Assembly (NCBI GenBank): GCA_034436015.1
Contig: DAOTWG010000009.1
Location: 1-64,000, forward strand
Direction: 5' to 3'
DNA from: DAOTVX01 sp034436015
GTDB lineage: Bacteria; Chloroflexota; Anaerolineae; Anaerolineales; Villigracilaceae
Length of the DNA: 64,000 nt
Position numbers and translations under genes: made by a program. Shown one piece after another: positions 59,177-64,000 of this stretch; position 1 is the first letter of the stretch; every line of letters starts with the position of its first letter. The notes below the pieces were generated by a model, which did not search any database, was not told where the DNA came from, and saw only the letters and a program-made list of their open reading frames with translations.

Positions 59177-60031
59177 TCAGGGTATGGACGCCAGGATCGT
59201 CAGGTTGCCCGCGCCCATCTCAACGACGATGGTCAACGGCGATCCCTCTCCTGCTTGAGTATATACGTTGCCGCTCTGTATCCAGCCGCTCGGCACGCTG
59301 ACATTTCCCACTCCCTCCACCGTGACCTGCGCAGCCAACTCCGGCGGGATGACCAGCATCACATTGCTCACACCGACCGCGATATGCACGCTGGCCGGAC
59401 GCCGCAGTTCACCGCCAAACTCGAAGCTATAATTGCCGGCCCCACCGTTGAACTCCAGCAAGGAAAAGTTCGCGTTCGCCAGACCCGTCAACGTCACGTT
59501 CGAGGCGCCCGTTTCATAACGCAGGGCCCTCATCTCCGCTGCATTCGGTTGAGAGAACCGCGCCTTGACCGTGGAAGCCCCATCGCGAATCGTCAGATTC
59601 GTCAGGTTCAGCCCGCCGAACTCATACTCTGCCTGGTAGGCTCCGGCTTCAATCGTCACATCCAGCGGCATCTCCCCAAGCTGCAGATTCCATTCGTTAT
59701 GAACATCTCCCCAACGCCAGAGGAAACGCCGAGTTTGACTCCCGTGTTTAAGAACCACGTCGCCGCCGCTGACCATGACTTCCGGCTTGAGCCAGTCCAG
59801 GTTGTACCTGGCCTCGCCATCCACCAGATTCTTCGCACCGGGGCGCAGGGAGAGACGGCCGGCGCCGAATTGCAAGGTGAGGCGAATCGATTCCGCCTGT
59901 GGCGCAGGGACGTGAATCTCTTCTGTCGTCGGCGGGCCAACCGTGGGAGCAACCGGGAAATTGACCTGCACACGACAGGCAAGCATCGTCACCAAGAGCA
60001 CTGCACAAAGAATACCTATCCTACGAAACAT
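59177..60031 (-). CDS. Beta-rich lipoprotein (toast-rack/DUF4097-like)
   Basis: 284 residues. Lipoprotein signal ending in the lipobox 'LVTMLAC'. The mature part is almost entirely beta-strand, with repeated G-A-G/G-V-S-N motifs ('LQFGAGRLSLRPGAKNLVDG', 'YETGASNVTLTGLANANFS', 'AVGVSNVMLVIPPE', 'EMGAGNLTIL'). This matches the toast_rack N-terminal domain and adhesin-like DUF4097 solenoids found with LiaF-type envelope-stress proteins. It is probably exposed outside the membrane. No two-component or phage-shock gene is adjacent, so the role is unknown. Confidence 0.75.
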   Translation of the reverse strand: MFRRIGILCAVLLVTMLACRVQVNFPVAPTVGPPTTEEIHVPAPQAESIRLTLQFGAGRLSLRPGAKNLVDGEARYNLDWLKPEVMVSGGDVVLKHGSQTRRFLWRWGDVHNEWNLQLGEMPLDVTIEAGAYQAEYEFGGLNLTNLTIRDGASTVKARFSQPNAAEMRALRYETGASNVTLTGLANANFSLLEFNGGAGNYSFEFGGELRRPASVHIAVGVSNVMLVIPPELAAQVTVEGVGNVSVPSGWIQSGNVYTQAGEGSPLTIVVEMGAGNLTILASIP

Positions 60032-60170
60032 CGCGACCTCCTCTACATTCGCTCACGAATCCACGCCTGATCGTTATTTCCTGCCAAAGAGCAGGCCCCA
60101 GAACATGGTTCCTCAGATATACGTTTCAGAAGGAACTATCGTTGCATCTTTCCCCCATAAACCTGCTTTC

Positions 60171-60848
60171 TCAGAGAAGGACGGACAACAATTGCGGCGT
60201 AGTTTCGAGAATCAAATCGGCACCGCAACGCTCTAGTTCGGCGCGTTCGCCAAAGCCGCATAAGACACCCACCGTCTGCGCACCGGCAGCCTTCCCCGCG
60301 CGAATGTCCACCGTCGTATCCCCGATCATCAGGCAAGCTGTTGGCGATACCCCCATCTGCGCGGCCGCCCACAGGATAGGATCCGGGTACGGTTTGGTAT
60401 GTTGGCACGTGACAGCCGTCGCCACACAACGAAAGAAAGGAAGCAAATCGAACTGTTCGAGAAACAGTCTCGTCGTCCGTTCGTCGCGCGCGCTAACTAC
60501 CGCCAGCGGGTAACGCCCTGCCAGCCCTGCCAGCATCTCTCTCACCCCGGCAATCAGGAAGAAGTGTCTGGTCTTTTGGGAGAAACGCGCCAGGCGGTCG
60601 ACCAGAGCAATGATCTCATCATCGAGGCCTGCCCGATCGAGAAGGCCAATGAGGAGGTTGGCCGGCGCTTCGCTCGCCATGACTAGCCGGCGCGCCAAAC
60701 GGACCGGATCCTGGCACGGGAAAAAGAAACGAAGAGGCTTCAGCCAGCGCGCCAAATGGCTTACCATCATATCGTCTGTATCACTCAGAGTGCCATCTAC
60801 ATCAAAACAGAGGGCCTGAACACGGGAGATATCAAGAGCCATACTCAT
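60171..60848 (-). CDS. HAD-family phosphatase (PGP/YjjG-like)
   Basis: 225 residues from ATG 60848 (or ATG 60842). HAD motif I is 'CFDVDGTLSDTDD' with both catalytic Asp residues. Motif II is the Ser in 'LAVVSARDERT'. Motif III Lys is in 'CQHTKPYPDPILWAA', and motif IV 'CLMIGDTTVDIRAGKAAGA' completes the site. An alpha-helical C1 cap lies at about residues 25-95. It resembles phosphoglycolate phosphatases, but HAD substrates cannot be deduced reliably. It is divergent from metF, with about 117 nt between starts. Confidence 0.88.
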   Translation of the reverse strand: MSMALDISRVQALCFDVDGTLSDTDDMMVSHLARWLKPLRFFFPCQDPVRLARRLVMASEAPANLLIGLLDRAGLDDEIIALVDRLARFSQKTRHFFLIAGVREMLAGLAGRYPLAVVSARDERTTRLFLEQFDLLPFFRCVATAVTCQHTKPYPDPILWAAAQMGVSPTACLMIGDTTVDIRAGKAAGAQTVGVLCGFGERAELERCGADLILETTPQLLSVLL

Positions 60849-60965
60849 ACCCAGAACAGCAAGAAACTCAGAACAAGTATAGCAGAAAGGACGGTGCTGC
60901 CGGGCAGAAAGCAGTATAATCGCTTCCAACTTCCTCCCTTTCATCCCGTTCCCTTCGGAGTCAGC

Positions 60966-61856
60966 ATGCACATCGCCGAGATTCTGGAACGCCCCGGGCC
61001 TCACGTTAGTTTCGAGTTTTTCCCGCCAAAAACCGAGGAAGCCGCGCAGACGCTGTTCGAGTCCATCCGCGAACTGACCCCGCTCTCGCCGTCTTTCGTC
61101 AGCGTGACCTACGGTGCGGGCGGTTCCACACGCGAGCTGACGCGTGAGCTGGTGATTCGGTTGCAAAGGGAAACGCGCTTGACGGTCGTCGCCCACCTGA
61201 CCACCATCGGAGCAACGCGCGACGACATCTACCGCCTCCTCGAGGAATATGTCGCCGGCGGCATCGAGAACGTCATGGCATTGCGCGGCGATCCCCCGCG
61301 CGACCAAGCGGATTACACCCCTCCGGCCAACGGCTTTCGCTACGCCGCCGAACTAGTCGCCTTCATCAAAAAGCACTTCCCTCGGCTAGGAATCGGCGTG
61401 GCAGGCTTTCCGGAGGGCCATCCGGAGACGCGCAACCGCCTCAAAGAACTCGAATATCTGAAAGCAAAAGTCGAGGCTGGCGCGGATTATATCTGTACCC
61501 AGCTCTTCTTCGACAACCACGTATTCTACGATTTCTGCGAACGCTGTGAAATCATGGGCATTCGGGCGCCCATTCTGGCCGGCATTATGCCGATTACCAG
61601 TCGCAAGGGACTGATGCGCATGGCCGAATTGGCCGCCGGAGCCAACATTCCGGCCCCTCTCCTGCGCGCAGTTCTGCGCGCTGCCAGCGATGCGGAAGTA
61701 GAAAAGATAGGCATTCACTGGGCCACCCGTCAGGTCTTTGATCTGTACGACCGCAAGGCAATCGGCATCCACTTCTACACCTTGAATCGCTCGCGCCCCA
61801 CCCTGAAGATTTGCGAGGCGATCGGTCTCTCCTCCCCCCGGCAAGGAAACGAGTAA
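60966..61856 (+). CDS. metF: Methylenetetrahydrofolate reductase
   Basis: 296 residues, the usual bacterial MetF length. It reduces 5,10-methylene-THF to 5-methyl-THF with FAD for methionine synthesis. Motifs: 'HVSFEFFPPKTEEA' near the N-terminus with the catalytic Glu, 'VSVTYGAGGSTRELT', 'NVMALRGDPPRD', 'GIGVAGFPEGHPE' and 'GADYICTQLFFDN'. A TATAAT lies at 60915-60920, 46 nt before ATG, but lacks a recognisable -35. The stop (TAATG) overlaps the next start. Confidence 0.96.
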   Translation: MHIAEILERPGPHVSFEFFPPKTEEAAQTLFESIRELTPLSPSFVSVTYGAGGSTRELTRELVIRLQRETRLTVVAHLTTIGATRDDIYRLLEEYVAGGIENVMALRGDPPRDQADYTPPANGFRYAAELVAFIKKHFPRLGIGVAGFPEGHPETRNRLKELEYLKAKVEAGADYICTQLFFDNHVFYDFCERCEIMGIRAPILAGIMPITSRKGLMRMAELAAGANIPAPLLRAVLRAASDAEVEKIGIHWATRQVFDLYDRKAIGIHFYTLNRSRPTLKICEAIGLSSPRQGNE

Positions 61857-62503
61857 TGGTACAATTCTCATCCATGAACGCCAAATCTACCTACTTCGTC
61901 ACTTTAGTCCGGCATGGCGAATCGGTTGGAAATGCAGAAGACATCCATCAGGGCCAAATGGATTTTCCTCTCACCGAACGCGGCGTAACGCAGGCGCGCG
62001 CCTTGGCGGAACGCTGGCAAGCAGAAGGCCGCGCCTTCGACCTTTGCATCGCCAGCCCTCTATTGCGCGCCCGTCAAACCGCAGAAATCCTGTGCGCGGC
62101 GCTGGGCCTCCCCCTAGAATTCGACCCGTCCTGGATGGAAATTCACGTCGGCATGATCGGCGGTTTGCACGAAACGCAAGCCACACAGGTTGCTCCCACA
62201 CCTCCTTTCTCGACCCCTTATACGCGCGTCGGCGTCACCGGGGAAAGCCGTTGGGAAGTGTACCTGCGCGCCGGGAAAGGCATTCAAAATCTGCTTGACC
62301 GTCCGCCTGGCCGTTACCTGATTGTCGCGCACGGTGGCATCCTAAACATGGCGCTCTATGCCATGTTGGGAATCGCGCCGCAAGCCGATTCGCAGGGGCC
62401 GCGTTTCCAATTCAGCAACACCGCGTTTGCCTCGTTGCGCTACGAACCACATCGCCACACCTGGCGATTGCTTTCCTTCCAACAACCTGCCGAGGAGGGA
62501 TAA
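61856..62503 (+). CDS. Histidine phosphatase family protein (phosphoglycerate-mutase-like)
   Basis: 215 residues if ATG 61856, overlapping the metF stop, is used; ATG 61874 gives 209. The catalytic RHG motif is in 'TLVRHGESVGNAED'; 'DFPLTERGVTQARALA' and 'SPLLRARQTAEIL' are standard, and the second catalytic His is in 'YLIVAHGGILNMALYA'. A substrate such as a sugar phosphate, alpha-ribazole phosphate or a phosphoprotein cannot be chosen from the sequence. Confidence 0.9.
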   Translation: MVQFSSMNAKSTYFVTLVRHGESVGNAEDIHQGQMDFPLTERGVTQARALAERWQAEGRAFDLCIASPLLRARQTAEILCAALGLPLEFDPSWMEIHVGMIGGLHETQATQVAPTPPFSTPYTRVGVTGESRWEVYLRAGKGIQNLLDRPPGRYLIVAHGGILNMALYAMLGIAPQADSQGPRFQFSNTAFASLRYEPHRHTWRLLSFQQPAEEG

Positions 62504-62514
62504 GGAGAGCCGTT

Positions 62515-63555
62515 ATGAATTTCTTGCTTTTCGGCGCCGGCGCAATTGGAACATACATTGGCGGATCGCTGACGCGTCAGAATCATCGCGTAGTCTTTCT
62601 AGAACAGGCGGACGTCGCTCATAGATTGCGCGAACGCGGCCTGCGTCTTCAATTCACGTCTGACGATTTGTCGGTTCTTCCACCTACATCCTTTACGGTT
62701 TGCTCCTCGCTCGCGGAGGCCTTAGGGCAAGCGCCATTCGATGCAGCCATTTTCGCTCTCAAATCGTTCGATACTGCCGCCGCACTGGAACAGATGAGGC
62801 CTTATGCGGCCTCTTTGCCGCCCGTGCTGAGCCTCTCCAATGGCGTGGATAATGAATCCGCGCTCGCATCTCTCCTTGGGCAAGAACGCGTCATTGCCGG
62901 CGTGGTCACTTCTGCTGTTGGCCGCCGCGCCCCCGGCGATGTGATCCTAGAACGGAGACGCGGCATCGGCATCGCGACAACGCACCCTGTCGCCCAACGC
63001 CTGCTCGCCGCGTTCCGCGCGGCCGGCCTGAACGCCCGGCCATATGCGAACGCCGCGGCGATGAAGTGGTCGAAGATGATCACCAACCTCCTGGCCAATG
63101 CGACCTCCGCGATTCTCGACATGACGCCGGCCGAGATCTTCGCTCACCCTGCGTTATATCGTCTGGAAATCGCCATGCTGCGCGAGGCGCTGGCCGTGAT
63201 GCAAGCCTTGAAGTTGCCTGTGGTCAACTTGCCCAAAACGCCGGTCCGTTTGCTCGCGTGGGCAGTTCGTCTGCCGGAAGGCCTCGCACGTCCGCTTCTA
63301 CGGCGCTCCGTTGGCAGTGGTCGCGGCGGCAAAATGCCGTCTTTCCATATTGACCTTCACTCCGGTCGCGGTCGCTTGGAGGTCGAATGGCTCAACGGCG
63401 CCGTCGCGCGCTACGGCGAAAAAGTCGGCGTGAATACACCGGTCAACCGCTTCCTGACCGACATCCTGCTGGCTCTGACGCGTGGAGAACTTCCGCGTCA
63501 TACGTACGCTCGCCAGCCAGAAAAACTGCTTGCTCACCTATCTTCCACCCTATGA
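62515..63555 (+). CDS. 2-dehydropantoate 2-reductase-like protein (PanE/ApbA family)
   Basis: 346 residues, slightly longer than E. coli PanE (303). The NADPH-binding motif is 'FLLFGAGAIGTYIGGSL' at residues 3-19. 'FDAAIFALKSFDTAAAL' and 'LSLSNGVDNESALASLL' are typical. The conserved catalytic Lys is in 'AAAMKWSKMITNLLANA', and 'SGRGRLEVEWLNGAV' corresponds to the substrate-binding Glu region. It reduces ketopantoate to pantoate for coenzyme A, or acts on a related 2-oxoacid. No other pan gene is adjacent. GGAGAG precedes the ATG, and the next gene overlaps by ATGA. Confidence 0.85.
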   Translation: MNFLLFGAGAIGTYIGGSLTRQNHRVVFLEQADVAHRLRERGLRLQFTSDDLSVLPPTSFTVCSSLAEALGQAPFDAAIFALKSFDTAAALEQMRPYAASLPPVLSLSNGVDNESALASLLGQERVIAGVVTSAVGRRAPGDVILERRRGIGIATTHPVAQRLLAAFRAAGLNARPYANAAAMKWSKMITNLLANATSAILDMTPAEIFAHPALYRLEIAMLREALAVMQALKLPVVNLPKTPVRLLAWAVRLPEGLARPLLRRSVGSGRGGKMPSFHIDLHSGRGRLEVEWLNGAVARYGEKVGVNTPVNRFLTDILLALTRGELPRHTYARQPEKLLAHLSSTL

Positions 63556-64000
63556 AACCATCCATCCGAATCGCCGCGCCGCGCCCGGATATCGAAGTTC
63601 ATCTGCCCGATGGCCGCGTTTTGCGCGGTCCGCGCGGCGCCAGCGCAGGCGATTTTCTCAAGGCAATCGAACAAGACTTGCCGGCTCCCGTGATGGGGGC
63701 GATCGTCAACGGCGAGCTACGGGAATTGACCTTTCCATTGGAAATGGACGTTCATCTCGCGCCGGTGACAATGGCCGACGCGGACGGAGCACGGATTTAC
63801 CGCCGCTCGTTGACCTTTCTTCTCGGCGCCGCGTTCGCCTACCTCTACCCCGACAGTCTGCTGACCATTGACTATTCCGTCTCATCCGGCGGGTATTTCT
63901 GTCAGGTACGCGGACGCCCGCCCCTGCAAAACGAGGAGTTGAAAGCGCTCTGCGCGCAGATGCACCGCTGGGTGAAGCAGGACATGCCCTTCCAACGTGA
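63552..64000 (+). CDS. TGS-domain nucleoside-kinase-like protein (N-terminal part, cut by window end)
   Basis: 149 residues are visible and the frame is open at the window end. The first ~70 residues look like a TGS domain ('VHLPDGRVLRGPRGASAGDF', 'MGAIVNGELRELTFPL'). These are followed by a segment resembling the threonyl-tRNA-synthetase second domain ('RRSLTFLLGAAFAYLYPD', 'NEELKALCAQMHRWV'). This order is known from a uridine-kinase/phosphoribulokinase-like family in which a P-loop kinase domain follows, but that domain lies beyond the window, so the kinase call is inferred. Confidence 0.6.
   Translation, partial: MKPSIRIAAPRPDIEVHLPDGRVLRGPRGASAGDFLKAIEQDLPAPVMGAIVNGELRELTFPLEMDVHLAPVTMADADGARIYRRSLTFLLGAAFAYLYPDSLLTIDYSVSSGGYFCQVRGRPPLQNEELKALCAQMHRWVKQDMPFQR

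Noticed and set aside
60849..61307. Upstream extension of the HAD phosphatase frame to 61307
   Set aside because: It would lie antisense to metF; the HAD motif I follows shortly after ATG 60848, which gives a normal-length protein.
1..64000. CRISPR arrays, prophage, transposases or secondary-metabolite clusters
   Set aside because: No repeat-spacer pattern and no integrase, transposase, capsid or NRPS/PKS motifs were found on either strand.

Overview
The window reads as a chromosomal segment of a Chloroflexota bacterium, most likely class Anaerolineae. This is inferred from the gene families and no marker gene was searched. Supporting points are a mevalonate-pathway decarboxylase, LysW-type amino-acid biosynthesis, a strongly degenerate class A penicillin-binding protein, an AICAR transformylase resembling the eukaryotic domain, Anaerolineae-style SpoIIE phosphatase/TrkA channel/P-loop genes, and a LacI-controlled ABC sugar operon. 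No phage, transposase or CRISPR array is visible. Most of the window is densely packed core-type metabolism.

Layout. 1-8.9 kb (+): tRNA-Glu(CTC), a STAS protein, a Gfo/Idh oxidoreductase, a GH2 beta-mannosidase, a SpoIIAA-like protein, FolP, and a class A PBP-like protein whose catalytic motifs are all altered; a terminator closes the block. 8.96-23.9 kb (+): a long amino-acid operon with its own promoter, an Arg-codon-rich leader frame and a terminator-like attenuator. It encodes argG, argH, the 56-residue carrier LysW, lysX/argX, lysY, lysZ, carA, carB, lysJ, a homocitrate-synthase-like protein and a fused homoaconitase-like protein. Together these cover most of arginine synthesis on the LysW carrier, plus the entry steps of alpha-aminoadipate (lysine) synthesis. 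ArgF, LysK and homoisocitrate dehydrogenase are not in the window. 23.9-27.8 kb (+): glutamate dehydrogenase and a PEP/pyruvate-binding-domain protein.

28.3-37.9 kb is mainly on the minus strand: a Mut7-C RNase with the ribosome-rescue factor ArfB, a TPR membrane protein and an M20 amidohydrolase; then an overlapping triplet of PP2C phosphatase, TrkA-type channel-like protein and small P-loop protein; then two GT-C-like membrane proteins. 38.3-39.9 kb (+): a CPA2 antiporter coupled to a PII-like protein, followed by a decayed stretch. 40.8-52.6 kb (+): a membrane zinc ribbon, a DUF2207-like protein with a Cys/Ala tail, purine genes (PurD-PurM fusion, stand-alone AICAR transformylase, PurN), a mevalonate-type decarboxylase, a site-2 protease, a HEAT-repeat protein, an AEC transporter, a peptidase-MA-like protein and acylphosphatase.

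52.7-60.8 kb (-): a sugar operon (lipoprotein binding protein, two permeases, GH4 glycosidase) behind a LacI regulator whose promoter carries a clear LacI-type operator, then a lipoprotein and a HAD phosphatase. 60.97-64 kb (+): metF, a histidine phosphatase, a PanE-like reductase and the start of a TGS-domain nucleoside-kinase-like gene cut by the window edge. All functional assignments rest on motif recognition in the sequence; no database search was made.
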